DNA of 64,000 nt from JAZKBN01 sp040388605 (GCA_040388605.1 JAZKBN010000047.1:54032-118031); one strand, 5' to 3'; positions 9,368-18,442 are shown, numbered from the stretch's first letter. Translations and numbers: made by a program. The notes: a model not told the origin generated them from the sequence alone.

Positions 9368-10756
9368 CTAACCCTGAAGGCGTTCGGCCATTTCAGCAAG
9401 TTTGGTAATAGTTTCCACCTCAATTTTGAACTGCATATCGCGCAGGGCTTTTTCATTGTAGCGGGAAATGAAAATTTTTCCGAAACCAAGCTTTTCAGCC
9501 TCGCGAATGCGGTTTTCAATTCGGTTCACTGCCCTTACCTCGCCGCCTAAGCCTACTTCACCTGCAAAACAAATTCGGTGATGTATGTTTAAATCATCAT
9601 ATGAAGATATTATGCCGGCGCAAATTGCAAGGTCAACTGCGGGGTCTTCTATCTTCAGGCCGCCGGCAATGTTCAGGAAAACGTCCTGGGTTCCAACGCG
9701 GCAGCCGCAACGTTTTTCAAGCACGGCCAAAAGCATGTTTAATCTTCTCGGGTCGTAGCCGGTGCTGCTGCGCTGGGGAGTGCCGTAGGTGGCGTTGCCC
9801 ACAAGGCTTTGGGTTTCAATGAGCAATGGCCTGTTTCCTTCCAGCGATGCGGCAATGGCTACCCCGCTCAGGTCTTCATCTCGCTGGGTAATCAGTATTT
9901 CGCTGGGGTTATTTACCTGCCTGAGGCCGAAGCCGGCCATTTCGTAAATACCAATTTCAGATGTGCTGCCGAAACGGTTCTTGGTGGTACGCAGAATGCG
10001 GTAGCTCAGGTGCCTGTCGCCTTCAAACGTGAGCACGGTATCTACCATGTGCTCAAGCACCTTTGGGCCTGCCAGGCTGCCGTCTTTGGTTATGTGGCCT
10101 ATAAGAATAACGGGGGTGCCGCTTTCCTTGGCGTATTTCATGAACTCGGCAGTACACTCACGCACCTGGCTTACGCCCCCGGCCCCTGATTCTATAAAGG
10201 CCGATTCCATGGTCTGAATACTGTCTATGAGCAGCAGTTCGGGTTGCATGGCCTCTACCTGCTTAAATATATTTTGGGTACGGGTTTCGGTAAGCAGTTG
10301 GCAGCCACCGTGCACGGTTCCAAGGCGCTCGGCCCGCATACGTATCTGGTGTGCGCTTTCCTCGCCTGATACATACAACACTTTCAGCTCAGGCATGGCC
10401 ATAGCCAGCTGAAGCACAAGGGTGCTTTTACCTATGCCGGGTTCGCCGCCTACAAGAATTAATGAACCGGGTACTATGCCGCCACCCAGCACGCGGTTGA
10501 ATTCAGCGTCGGGGGTAACAATGCGGCTTACGTCGCTGAATGTTATTTCATCAAGGGGGACCGGTTTGGCGGCAATTTGCAGCGATGAACTGTTAGCCCC
10601 TGACTTCCAGGGCCTCGCCGTTTCCTTTTCCTTGGTGGTAATTTCTTCAACGTATGTATTCCATTCCTGGCATGCCGAACATTTGCCTACCCATTTGGCC
10701 GATTGATGTCCGCAGCTTTGGCAGAAATAAGAGGTTTTTGTTTTTGCTGGGGTCAT
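9368..10756 (-). CDS. radA: DNA repair protein RadA (Sms)
   Basis: The product is 462 residues, the usual RadA length. An N-terminal zinc finger uses C12, C15, C26 and C29 (FCQSCG, KCSACQ). The RecA-like ATPase has the Walker A motif GGEPGIGKST at about residues 103-112 and the RadA signature KNRFGSTSEIG. The C-terminal Lon-like domain ends with the conserved FGKIFISRYN region. RadA drives branch migration of recombination intermediates in homologous recombination and fork repair. The ATG at 10756 starts directly before the zinc finger. It is transcribed away from the divergent Wzi-like gene. Confidence 0.97.
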   Translation of the reverse strand: MTPAKTKTSYFCQSCGHQSAKWVGKCSACQEWNTYVEEITTKEKETARPWKSGANSSSLQIAAKPVPLDEITFSDVSRIVTPDAEFNRVLGGGIVPGSLILVGGEPGIGKSTLVLQLAMAMPELKVLYVSGEESAHQIRMRAERLGTVHGGCQLLTETRTQNIFKQVEAMQPELLLIDSIQTMESAFIESGAGGVSQVRECTAEFMKYAKESGTPVILIGHITKDGSLAGPKVLEHMVDTVLTFEGDRHLSYRILRTTKNRFGSTSEIGIYEMAGFGLRQVNNPSEILITQRDEDLSGVAIAASLEGNRPLLIETQSLVGNATYGTPQRSSTGYDPRRLNMLLAVLEKRCGCRVGTQDVFLNIAGGLKIEDPAVDLAICAGIISSYDDLNIHHRICFAGEVGLGGEVRAVNRIENRIREAEKLGFGKIFISRYNEKALRDMQFKIEVETITKLAEMAERLQG

Positions 10757-10924
10757 TAATATGTGTGCTTGCTCCTGCCCGCTTCTGACGTGAAATTAAG
10801 CATGGCAATACCTGTAAGTTACAATTTCATAGCGAGGAATACAAAGGAGGGTATAATTGGCAAAAGTGCTGCCATATTATTCCTAATTTGCCGGGCCAAT
10901 AACCTGTACCTGATTAACAATACC

Positions 10925-12637
10925 ATGACTAATAAAATCTGCGGCTGCCTGCTGATGCTGCTTTTATGTTTTACCGGCCTGAATGCCCAAAGCGTAATGC
11001 AGCCCCTGAACCCTGATTTTTATTACCTGCTCGACAGATTCGAGGTAAAAAGCGGGCGTATGGCAACAGGCTTTCATTCATCGGTAAAACCATTTGAGCG
11101 CAAGGGTGTGGCAGAGCTTGCCGACAGCCTATGGAAGCATCCTAATGATTCCGCTGCGGCACTCAGCGCCATAGACCGCGACGACATAAGCTGGATTCAG
11201 CATGATAACAGTGAATGGACTCAAAACGACAGCGTGAACCACAGTCGCCGAAACCTGGGTTATTTTTATCGTCGGCCGGCGGATGCAATACATTATTCGG
11301 ATTCTAATTTCGACCTGCATGCAAGCCCCGTATTTCTTTTTCAATATGGTAAAACCAATGATATAAATACCCCCTCGCACCAGGGTAACCCAATTGTAAA
11401 CACAAGAGGGGCAGAGGTTAGGGGAATGATAGCCAAAAAAGTAGGCTTCTATTCCTATTTCAGCGATAACCAGGTGCTTATGCCTGCGTATACCGATACC
11501 TACAACAAAGGCATGATGCCAGGCGAAGGTTTTTGGAAACGCTACAAGCTGGGCGGTTACGATTACCTGTCAGCCCGGGGGTATTTCACTTTTTCGGCAG
11601 CAAAGTTTATACATTTCAGGGCCGGGTACGATAAGAATACAGTTGGTAACGGTTACAGGTCGCTTATACTATCCGATTTTTCAAATGCATACGCATTCCT
11701 TGAAATTAATACGCGGGTATGGAAGCTGAACTACAGGAACCTCTTTGCCCGCCTCAATTATGATGTGCCATACGATTACCAAGGCGTTCAGGCAGGTAAT
11801 TTACTGCCGGTAAAGTTTATGGCCATGCACCACCTGAGTATGAACATTGGCAGCAGGCTGAATATAGGCTTGTTCGAAAGCATTATTTTTGCCCGTAACT
11901 CGGTTTCGCAGAAATCAGGTAACAGTTTCGATTTTTCATACGTAAACCCCATTATATTTTACCGATATGCTGAAAGCAATAACGGCAGCCCGGATAACGT
12001 AAACGTAGGTACTGATTTTAAACTCAATCTTTTCAGGCACATTTCCTTATACGGGCAGGTAGTGCTCGATGAGTTTTTGCTCAAAGAAATAAAGGCAGGT
12101 AACGGCTGGTGGGGGAATAAGCAGGCCGCCCAAATAGGAATTAAGTATTACGATGCCGCAGGCATTAAAAACCTTGATTTGCAGGCCGAGTATAATTACG
12201 TGCGCCCCTTTACTTACAGCCATATAAATAACTCGACCAGCTATACCAATTATAATATGCCGCTCGCCCACCCTTATGGCGCCAATTTCAGGGAAGTGGT
12301 GGGTATATTAAGGTACAGGCCAATTAAAAGACTCTATATAACCGCTAAGGGTATTTACTGTAAACAGGGTATGAGCGTAACCGGCAGTCTTGTTGGTGAA
12401 GACCCTACAGTCAGCTATGCAGGCAGGTCGGCTGAGTATGGATTCACTACAGGGGGTGGTGTTCCGCGAAAAATACTTTATGCTGATTTAACAGCAAGCT
12501 ACCGTATTCGCCATAATTTATTTGTTGATTTAAAACAGGTTATACGTAACCAGACTACAGACGGGGCAGAAATGAACACCACTTTCAGCTCATTGTCGCT
12601 TAGGCTGAATATTGCACAAAAGGTGCAGGAATATTGA
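10925..12637 (+). CDS. Wzi-like capsule assembly family outer membrane protein
   Basis: The product is 570 residues from the ATG at 10925, which gives a clean signal peptide (MTNKICGCLLMLLLCF ending LNAQS). The open frame reaches back to 10763, but those codons lack a signal sequence. The mature protein has alternating aromatic strands typical of an outer membrane beta-barrel and the motif YDKNTVGNGYRSLILSDFS, which I recognise from Bacteroidota proteins annotated as capsule assembly Wzi family. In enterobacteria Wzi is a lectin that anchors capsule; that role is not shown here, and there are no capsule genes next to it. It ends in a long antiparallel segment followed by a strong bidirectional terminator. 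Confidence 0.75.
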   Translation: MTNKICGCLLMLLLCFTGLNAQSVMQPLNPDFYYLLDRFEVKSGRMATGFHSSVKPFERKGVAELADSLWKHPNDSAAALSAIDRDDISWIQHDNSEWTQNDSVNHSRRNLGYFYRRPADAIHYSDSNFDLHASPVFLFQYGKTNDINTPSHQGNPIVNTRGAEVRGMIAKKVGFYSYFSDNQVLMPAYTDTYNKGMMPGEGFWKRYKLGGYDYLSARGYFTFSAAKFIHFRAGYDKNTVGNGYRSLILSDFSNAYAFLEINTRVWKLNYRNLFARLNYDVPYDYQGVQAGNLLPVKFMAMHHLSMNIGSRLNIGLFESIIFARNSVSQKSGNSFDFSYVNPIIFYRYAESNNGSPDNVNVGTDFKLNLFRHISLYGQVVLDEFLLKEIKAGNGWWGNKQAAQIGIKYYDAAGIKNLDLQAEYNYVRPFTYSHINNSTSYTNYNMPLAHPYGANFREVVGILRYRPIKRLYITAKGIYCKQGMSVTGSLVGEDPTVSYAGRSAEYGFTTGGGVPRKILYADLTASYRIRHNLFVDLKQVIRNQTTDGAEMNTTFSSLSLRLNIAQKVQEY

Positions 12638-12726
12638 TGGGTTTGGTAGCCACGAATGTATTTATGGAGATTATAGGCAGTTCCTGATTTATGTAAATTC
12701 GTAATAATATTTTATTATATTGCTTA

Positions 12727-12846
12727 TTATCAATTGCTTGCAATTGTATTCTTTAAACCGGGGGCAGGTCTGTGCTATTGCAGGCCTTGGATTGGTAATA
12801 TACGGGCGAACCTTGATCGGTTCGCAGGAATGGGGCATTGGAGTAA
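12727..12846. repeat. Structured intergenic repeat, copy A
   Basis: The core at 12791-12831 matches 38 of 41 bases with 16770-16810. It contains the hairpin GCGAACC (12806-12812), loop TTGATC, GGTTCGC (12819-12825). A second shared block of 24 bases at 12727-12750 matches 16623-16646 with two differences. The stretch between the two blocks is shorter here than in copy B. The 12638-12975 gap holds this element and a terminator, and no gene I can support. Confidence 0.75.
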
Positions 12847-12920
12847 GTTTTTTCTATGGCGAATTTACACCACCTGATCTATATTGCGTATTGCATCATA
12901 ACCCGGCAAAAAAGGGCATG

Positions 12921-12955
12921 AAAAAGGCAGTCTTCTGCGGAAGACTGCCTTTTTC
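12921..12955. terminator. Bidirectional terminator between the Wzi-like gene and siaC
   Basis: A perfect 15-bp stem, AAAAAGGCAGTCTTC with its complement, encloses the loop TGCG. There are A and T runs on both sides, so it can serve both convergent genes. Confidence 0.93.
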
Positions 12956-12975
12956 AGTATTGCCTAATGGGCATA

Positions 12976-13404
12976 TTAAGGGGTGAAGTGCATACCTACA
13001 ATTTCAATAGGTATTTTCACAAGCAGGCGAAAATCTTCGCCGGCTTCTTTCATGTCTTCATCGTCCACATCGTGGTACCATGTTACAAGGGCATTGCTGC
13101 CGGCCAGTTGAAGCTGAGCGGCCAGGTGCTGGGCGACATNNNNNNNNNNGTGCAGCTTTTCCATTTTCTTAATCAGCTTAAGAAAATGCGAAGTGGAGCT
13201 GGTGTTGAAATACTCGAGCTTGAACACCAGTGTGGTTTGGGGCGCAGGACGCGTAATATACAAATCGGCCCAGTCTTGTATAGGCTGGAAGAAGTCGTAG
13301 GTGTTTTCAGGTAAAGATTTACCTGAAATTTCAAAGAATCCCTCAACAGGGTCGAAGTAAACTTTGGGGGTGGTAGGTGTGGATTCTATTACAAATTTTT
13401 CCAT
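12976..13404 (-). CDS. SiaC family regulatory phosphoprotein (DUF1987)
   Basis: The product is 142 residues including a 10-N gap at 13140 that keeps frame. Family features are the opening TPTTPKVYFDPVEGFFEISGKSLPEN, shown here in shortened form as PKVYFDP, GFFEISGKS and LPENTYDFF, then the central FKLEYFNTSSTSHF, where the phospho-accepting Thr/Ser region lies, and the C-terminal WYHDVDDEDMKEAGEDF. In Pseudomonas, SiaC is phosphorylated by the kinase SiaB, and unphosphorylated SiaC binds the diguanylate cyclase SiaD. The gene lies 32 bases downstream of the siaB homologue on the same strand, so the pair is probably co-transcribed. No phosphatase or cyclase gene is nearby, so its target here is unknown. 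Confidence 0.9.
   Translation of the reverse strand: MEKFVIESTPTTPKVYFDPVEGFFEISGKSLPENTYDFFQPIQDWADLYITRPAPQTTLVFKLEYFNTSSTSHFLKLIKKMEKLHXXXXVAQHLAAQLQLAGSNALVTWYHDVDDEDMKEAGEDFRLLVKIPIEIVGMHFTP
13140..13149. other. Assembly gap (10 N) inside siaC
   Basis: Ten N bases. The downstream part of the family pattern (WYHDVDDEDM) continues in the same frame, so the gap length is compatible with 10. Confidence 0.95.
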
Positions 13405-13436
13405 AAATTATATTTTTCCCGCCGCGCAGGCAATCT

Positions 13437-13979
13437 TTATTGCAGTGCAACCCTGATTTTGAGACCGTAGAATGAGTGCGTGTCGTCCACGCGGGTGAAA
13501 TCGTATTCCATTGGCTGGCCTGCTTCACGCAATATGCGCAGCATGCCGATTCCGGCGCCTCCTTTTACCGAGATTTTCCCGCTGTCGAGGGTTTCAAGGT
13601 AAAGCGCATGTAAATCTCCCTTATTGAGCGTGTTAATGCTGTCCAGTTTTCCCTTGAAACTGTCTACATGTTTGCTGAGCATAAAATTACCGAGGCAAAT
13701 ATTGAATTCGCCGCTGTTCTGAACCAGCATAACGGTACACTCCCTGGTGGGAAGTCCCGTAGCTGCATCGGAGCTGCTATGGTAGTAAATGTTCTGCAAA
13801 CATTCAATAAGAATGTTAATGATGTTTTTCTTTCTGCGCAGGTTCGTCTGCTGCTCTTTTAGCTTAGAGTCAGCCATTTGCAGTATAGCAGCAATAAGCT
13901 CGCCATTTAATGAGCCGTTGTAACTCATTATAATGTGCTCATTCCGCATAGCAACATAATGTTCGAATATGCTAGGCAT
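13437..13979 (-). CDS. SiaB family protein kinase
   Basis: The product is 180 residues from the ATG at 13979; a TTG at 13994 is a less likely start. The sequence matches SiaB-like GHKL kinases of Bacteroidota: an N-terminal SLNGELIAAIL segment, an N-box-like helix NIINILIECLQNIYYHS, and a C-terminal glycine-rich motif KGGAGIGMLRILREAG. In the known Sia pathway this enzyme phosphorylates SiaC. It is the first gene of a two-gene unit with siaC. The SiaA phosphatase that reverses the reaction is not in the window, so it must be elsewhere or absent. Confidence 0.88.
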   Translation of the reverse strand: MPSIFEHYVAMRNEHIIMSYNGSLNGELIAAILQMADSKLKEQQTNLRRKKNIINILIECLQNIYYHSSSDAATGLPTRECTVMLVQNSGEFNICLGNFMLSKHVDSFKGKLDSINTLNKGDLHALYLETLDSGKISVKGGAGIGMLRILREAGQPMEYDFTRVDDTHSFYGLKIRVALQ

Positions 13980-14294
13980 GGTAAGATGTGTCAACTTTGC
14001 TGGGCGTTTAGTTGGTACACTTTTCTTTCAGGGCTTTCCCCGACACCGATATAACGATGCCGAAGCGGGTTTCCGTACAGGGATTGCAAATTAACCGGCA
14101 TCTCTTTTTATTGCTTTATAAAACCAAGCTGACCTTTTTTCGGCATATTCTTTACAGATTAATACCAAATCAGGGCTTTATGTAAATCAGGTGAGTTAAG
14201 CCAAGCAAGCGGCAAAGATGTAAGTTTAATTCATACAGTGTATACTTCAATTTTATAAAGAGCTAAATACCTGCAAAATTCATTGTTTTGAAGA
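13980..14294. other. Intergenic stretch with no supported gene
   Basis: It lies between siaB and the ftsB-like gene, both on the minus strand. It presumably carries the siaB promoter, but I see no convincing TAnnTTTG box and no gene. Confidence 0.5.
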
Positions 14295-14591
14295 CTATTT
14301 TTCCTTCTCAACAATATACAAATATTCATTCTTTTTTTTCATCAGGTACTTTTCACGGGCATATTTTTCAAGCAGCTCGGGGTTTCCCATCAGCTCTTCC
14401 TTTTCGGTGTTCACCTGGGCTATCTTTTCCATAAAATACTGCTTTTCGTTTTCTGCTTTTTTTAGCTTCCGAAGGTTTTTCCAACGACTTACCATGTCGT
14501 TACCATCGAAGAAAAGCATCCAAAGCGCGAATACAGAAAAGCTTATGAAATAGAAGTTGCGAACAAATGGCGGAAGCTTTGGTAGTTTCAT
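14295..14591 (-). CDS. FtsB/DivIC-like septum formation initiator
   Basis: The product is 98 residues. It has a short basic cytoplasmic tail (MKLPKLPPFVRNFY), one membrane segment (FISFSVFALWMLFF), then a coiled coil rich in Lys and Glu (WKNLRKLKKAENEKQYFMEKI), and the family ending EKYAREKYLMKKKNEYLYIV. This is the FtsB/DivIC layout, in which the protein links FtsL and FtsQ in the divisome. A strong promoter lies just upstream, with its -7 box ending only 6 bases before the ATG, so the message should be leaderless or nearly so. The neighbouring genes are unrelated to division. Confidence 0.9.
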   Translation of the reverse strand: MKLPKLPPFVRNFYFISFSVFALWMLFFDGNDMVSRWKNLRKLKKAENEKQYFMEKIAQVNTEKEELMGNPELLEKYAREKYLMKKKNEYLYIVEKEK

Positions 14592-14597
14592 AGTTTA

Positions 14598-14628
14598 CAA
14601 ATATAGGACCGTTGACTGATGCCGGCAA
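14598..14628 (-). promoter_or_regulatory. Promoter of the ftsB-like gene
   Basis: On the minus strand TTG (14628-14626), 20 bases, then TATATTTG (14605-14598) matches the Bacteroidota -33/-7 consensus. The ATG at 14591 follows 6 bases later. Confidence 0.82.
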
Positions 14629-15016
14629 TTTTGCTTCCTCAAAGTAAGCAAAATCTCGCCGTTCAGCCATTAATGGCCAATGTTAGCTGATTGTGAAAGG
14701 GTTTGAATATAAATAACTTATACCCATTACCCTTGAGTTAAGGTTTCAGTGCGTAAAAATATAAGAAATTATTATTCCAATCATTGCTGTTGAAAAATAA
14801 GCCGGAATTTATCTTTAAAAACCCAATTTGGGAACCTGATTTAAATTCGGGAATTACTTGGGTCTTTGCCTGATTCATCAGGGGATTCAGTCCGGGTTTT
14901 TACATTGTTGCCAAATAAAATTTGGTTGTCAGGGGTTAATCAGCTGGTTTATACATGTGGATTTGACCATGTTTTGCCCCAAAACTGAAAGAAGCCTTAA
15001 GCCTGCCCAAAATTCA

Positions 15017-15024
15017 TACATTTG
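15017..15024 (+). promoter_or_regulatory. Predicted -7 box for the leucyl aminopeptidase gene
   Basis: TACATTTG matches TAnnTTTG; no clear -33 element is seen at the right distance. It implies a leader of about 95 bases, which contains a GC-rich hairpin (GGCCGG/CCGGCC near 15077-15092). The rest of 14629-15122 shows no gene. Confidence 0.55.
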
Positions 15025-15122
15025 TGGCTATTAGTATGTGTTCTGATGGAGGCAAAAGCTTTCATTAAATCAAATTCGGCCGGCGGCCGGCCCAAATTCT
15101 CAACAGCCTCTAACAACCCTGA

Positions 15123-16553
15123 ATGAACACCACCCTCAGCCACCTGAAAAAATTGTCCGACACCACGGACCAGGCACTTATTATATCTGACAAGGCCTCG
15201 CTTGCCCGTTTCGGAGTAACGGCACCGGATAAAGAGTACCTTGAGCAGCGCATGCGGCTTGAAATTGGCCTTACGGCCATTAATAATTACGAACGCCACC
15301 GTTTTTTTATTCTGTCGCCTAAGGAAACTGATATTGCCAAAAGGCGGGAGTATTTCAGGCGTAAAGGCTATGAGCTTGCCAAAATGCTCTTTGCCGAAAA
15401 AATTAAGAACATAGAGCTCAGCGCCGGCGGCACCCAGGACGATGACGTACTGGCACTTGCCGAAGGCCTGGCCCTCAGCAATTATGAATTCCTGAAATAC
15501 AAAACAGATAAGCTCAGCAAAGCACTCCATAGTATTGGTATTCATGCCCCCAACCTGCATGCTGCAGATGTGGAGGAACTGGCCAATGTAATTGATGCCG
15601 TATTCATTGCACGGGACCTTGTTAATGAGCCGGTTATATACCTTACAGCTGAGCAGCTTGGGAAAGAAATAACCGCCCTCGGCAAAGAGGCAGGGTTCGA
15701 TACCGAAGTTTTCGGGAAGCAGAAAATACGGGCGCTGAAAATGGGCGGCCTGCTTGCTGTTAATGCCGGCAGCCAGGATGAGCCTACTTTTTCAGTATCG
15801 GAATACAGGCACCCCAAGGCAGTAAATGCCAAACCTATAATATTAGTAGGTAAGGGCGTAACCTTTGATTCAGGCGGGCTGAATATTAAGCTTCAAAGCA
15901 TGGTGTATATGAAGAGCGATATGGCCGGGGCCGCAGCTGTAATGGGGGCAATATTCGCTGCCGCTAAAAACAGGCTCCCGCTCTGGATTATTGCCCTTGT
16001 ACCCAGCACCGACAACCGCCCCGGTGAAAATGCAATTGCTCCCGGTGATGTGATAACCCTGCATAACGGCACAACTGTAGAAATAATTGATACAGACGCC
16101 GAAGGACGCCTGATTTTGGGCGATGCGCTCAGCTATGCCCAAGGCCTGAATCCGGAGCTGGTTATAGATGTAGCCACCTTAACAGGTTCGGCTGCACGTG
16201 CGCTTGGGAAAGAAGGCATGGTATGCATGGGTACGGCCCCCGCGGAAGTAAAAGAACAGCTCAACGAAGCGGGCAACGATGTTTGCGAACGTATGGTGGA
16301 GTTTCCTTTATGGGACGATTACGAAGAGCAAGTTAAATCTGACCTTGCAGATATAAAAAATTATGGCGGACCTGAGGCCGGTGCCATAACCGCAGGCATG
16401 TTCCTGAAACATTTTACCGAATACCCCTGGATGCACCTGGATATTGCAGGCTGCGCCTTCCTTGAAAAAGGAGAATGGAATTACAGGGGCAAGAACGGCA
16501 GCGGCGTAGGCGTTCGCCTGCTGTATCGCTTTTTGAAAATGCAGGCAGGGTAA
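15123..16553 (+). CDS. pepA: Leucyl aminopeptidase (M17 family)
   Basis: The product is 476 residues. The C-terminal catalytic domain has the metal-binding and catalytic motifs of M17: GKGVTFDSGGLNIK, then MKSDMAGAAAVMG, and IIDTDAEGRLILGDALSYA, equivalent to the family signature NTDAEGRL. Two divalent metals are bound by the Lys, Asp and Glu residues of these motifs, and the enzyme removes N-terminal residues from peptides in the cytoplasm. The N-terminal domain is diverged, as is usual. The first residue of the signature is Asp instead of Asn. The gene stands alone: a promoter-like box and a 531-base gap precede it, and a terminator follows. Confidence 0.94.
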   Translation: MNTTLSHLKKLSDTTDQALIISDKASLARFGVTAPDKEYLEQRMRLEIGLTAINNYERHRFFILSPKETDIAKRREYFRRKGYELAKMLFAEKIKNIELSAGGTQDDDVLALAEGLALSNYEFLKYKTDKLSKALHSIGIHAPNLHAADVEELANVIDAVFIARDLVNEPVIYLTAEQLGKEITALGKEAGFDTEVFGKQKIRALKMGGLLAVNAGSQDEPTFSVSEYRHPKAVNAKPIILVGKGVTFDSGGLNIKLQSMVYMKSDMAGAAAVMGAIFAAAKNRLPLWIIALVPSTDNRPGENAIAPGDVITLHNGTTVEIIDTDAEGRLILGDALSYAQGLNPELVIDVATLTGSAARALGKEGMVCMGTAPAEVKEQLNEAGNDVCERMVEFPLWDDYEEQVKSDLADIKNYGGPEAGAITAGMFLKHFTEYPWMHLDIAGCAFLEKGEWNYRGKNGSGVGVRLLYRFLKMQAG

Positions 16554-16584
16554 GATTGTTCAGGAATTTGAAATTGGCATATTC

Positions 16585-16617
16585 AACCCCGGTCCCAAAA
16601 GCCGGGGTTTTGCTTTT
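16585..16617 (+). terminator. Terminator of the leucyl aminopeptidase gene
   Basis: The stem AACCCCGG (16585-16592) pairs with CCGGGGTT (16602-16609) and is followed by TTGCTTTT. Confidence 0.85.
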
Positions 16618-16622
16618 GCCTG

Positions 16623-16843
16623 TTATCAATTACTTGCTATTGTATTTTATTGGTATTTGGGCGCGTATTTTGTAGTGAGCTGCGCTCGTTAGTTTCGCGC
16701 TCTCGGGGCTCACTAACCTCAACGCAAAGGGCAGGATATGGTGCAAGTCCGGGTCAAAGAACGCCTCAGATTGGTAAGATATGGGCGAACCCTGATCGGT
16801 TCGCAGGAATTGAGTGTAAGAGAAATCAGGTTTCTTAACCTGA
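16623..16843. repeat. Structured intergenic repeat, copy B
   Basis: This is the longer copy of the element at 12727. The shared hairpin is GCGAACC (16785-16791), loop CTGATC, GGTTCGC (16798-16804). It carries an extra stem, TAGTGAGC (16673-16680) with GCTCACTA (16708-16715), and a further hairpin TCAGGTT/AACCTGA at 16826-16843. A minus-strand open frame (16630-16851) crosses it but looks like chance. The 16554-17113 gap otherwise holds the pepA terminator and the ffh promoter. Confidence 0.72.
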
Positions 16844-16991
16844 GAATTCAATATATGAAAGTGTTTTTCTTGCAGCAGGGAACAGAGTGTATTGACTCAT
16901 TCATCGCCGGTCGGTAGGCACACGCGTTCTGTCGGACTATGGTTATATACTGCCTTTTCTGTTTTACAGGTTCCGGGCTGCGTTCTGCTGA

Positions 16992-17021
16992 TTGTTCCAC
17001 CGATGTTTTTTCCTAAATTTG
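16992..17021 (+). promoter_or_regulatory. Promoter of ffh
   Basis: TTG (16992-16994), 19 bases, then TAAATTTG (17014-17021) is a full match to the Bacteroidota consensus. It predicts a leader of roughly 85-90 bases. Confidence 0.85.
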
Positions 17022-17113
17022 CGCCCTGTTTCACTGAACCATGTATTTGGGCAAGCTGCATAAATTGCGGGCTGCTTATTGCATTCAACCCCCGGTGAAC
17101 AACCAAGCACCTC

Positions 17114-18442
17114 ATGTTTGAGAATCTGAACGCGAAGCTCGACAAGGCTTTCAAGACCCTGAAAGGCCAGGGCCGCATCACTGAAATTAACGTTGCGCAA
17201 ACGGTTAAGGAAATCCGCAAGGTTCTTATTGATGCCGACGTTAACTACAAAGTTGCCAAATCAGTTACCGACCGCATATTGCAGGAAGCTATTGGTAAAG
17301 AGGTGCTGATTGCCGTTAAGCCGGGTGAGCTGCTTACCAAAATTGTATATGATGAGCTTACCGCCCTTATGGGACGAGTAAAGGAAGATATATCAATTAA
17401 GGGCGACCCGGGTATTATACTTGTTGCAGGCCTGCAGGGCAGCGGTAAAACTACTTTCTGCTCAAAGCTGGCCCTGTACCTGAAAAAGCAAAACCGCAAT
17501 GTGCTGTTGGTTGCCTGCGATATTTATCGCCCGGCAGCTATTACACAATTGCAGGTTCTCGGCGAGCAGGTGGGTGTGGATGTTTATGCCGAACCTGATA
17601 ATAAGAATGCCGTTGACATTGCCCGCAACGCCATTAAGTTCGCCAAGGCCAATAACAAAAAGGTAGTAATTGTAGATACCGCCGGCCGTTTGGCCGTAGA
17701 TGAGCAGATGATGCTCGAGATTGCAGCTGTAAAAGCTGCGCTGAACCCATCGGAAACGTTGTTCGTAGTAGACAGCATGACCGGGCAGGATGCAGTGAAC
17801 ACTGCCAAAACCTTCAACGAACGCCTTGATTATGACGGCGTGGTGCTTACCAAGCTCGACGGCGATAACCGCGGCGGGGCAGCGCTTAGTATTCGTGCCG
17901 TTGTTGAAAAGCCTATCAAGTTCATAGGTACCGGCGAAAAGCCCGACGCATTAGACCTCTTTTATCCTGACCGTATGGCCCAGCGTATTTTGGGCATGGG
18001 CGATGTGATTTCACTGGTTGAACGCGCACAACAGGCATTTGACGAGGAGGAAAGCAAGCGTATAAACAAAAAAATACGCCAGAATAAGTTCGATTTTAAT
18101 GACTTCCTGAGCCAGCTTGAGCAGGTGAAAAAGATGGGTAATATTAAAGACCTCATCAGCATGATTCCCGGCGCCGGCAAAATGATGAAGGATATTGATA
18201 TAGACGAAAACAGCTTTAAACCAATTGAAGCCATTATAAGGAGCATGACCCCGCAGGAGCGCGAAAACCCCGAGCTGATTAATACCAGCCGACGCAAGCG
18301 CATTGCGCTGGGCAGCGGGCGGAGCGCTACCGAGGTAAATAACCTGCTGAAACAGTTTGACGACATGCGCAAAATGATGCGCCAAATGAACCGTATGAGC
18401 CTTGGCGGCGGCCTGCCGAAACTGGGCAAAGGAGCCAGGTAA
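17114..18442 (+). CDS. ffh: Signal recognition particle protein Ffh
   Basis: The product is 442 residues. The four-helix N domain is followed by the GTPase G domain, with GLQGSGKTTF at about residues 106-115, the DTAGR switch motif, and TKLDGDNRGGA. The methionine-rich M domain follows (MRKMMRQMNRMSLGG), and it binds signal sequences and the SRP RNA. Ffh delivers ribosomes making membrane proteins to FtsY and SecYEG. It has its own promoter and terminator. I find no SRP RNA gene in the window. Confidence 0.98.
   Translation: MFENLNAKLDKAFKTLKGQGRITEINVAQTVKEIRKVLIDADVNYKVAKSVTDRILQEAIGKEVLIAVKPGELLTKIVYDELTALMGRVKEDISIKGDPGIILVAGLQGSGKTTFCSKLALYLKKQNRNVLLVACDIYRPAAITQLQVLGEQVGVDVYAEPDNKNAVDIARNAIKFAKANNKKVVIVDTAGRLAVDEQMMLEIAAVKAALNPSETLFVVDSMTGQDAVNTAKTFNERLDYDGVVLTKLDGDNRGGAALSIRAVVEKPIKFIGTGEKPDALDLFYPDRMAQRILGMGDVISLVERAQQAFDEEESKRINKKIRQNKFDFNDFLSQLEQVKKMGNIKDLISMIPGAGKMMKDIDIDENSFKPIEAIIRSMTPQERENPELINTSRRKRIALGSGRSATEVNNLLKQFDDMRKMMRQMNRMSLGGGLPKLGKGAR

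Noticed and set aside
12720..12986. Open frame of 88 codons on the plus strand
   Set aside because: It overlaps the structured repeat and the terminator, has no homologous pattern and begins in AT-rich sequence.
16740..16830. Possible group II intron or RNase P RNA fragment, suggested by GTGCAAGTCCGGG
   Set aside because: None of the conserved domain V or P RNA core sequences could be found around it.
16630..16851. Open frames on both strands over repeat copy B
   Set aside because: They cover palindromic repeat DNA. The matching region of copy A does not keep either frame.
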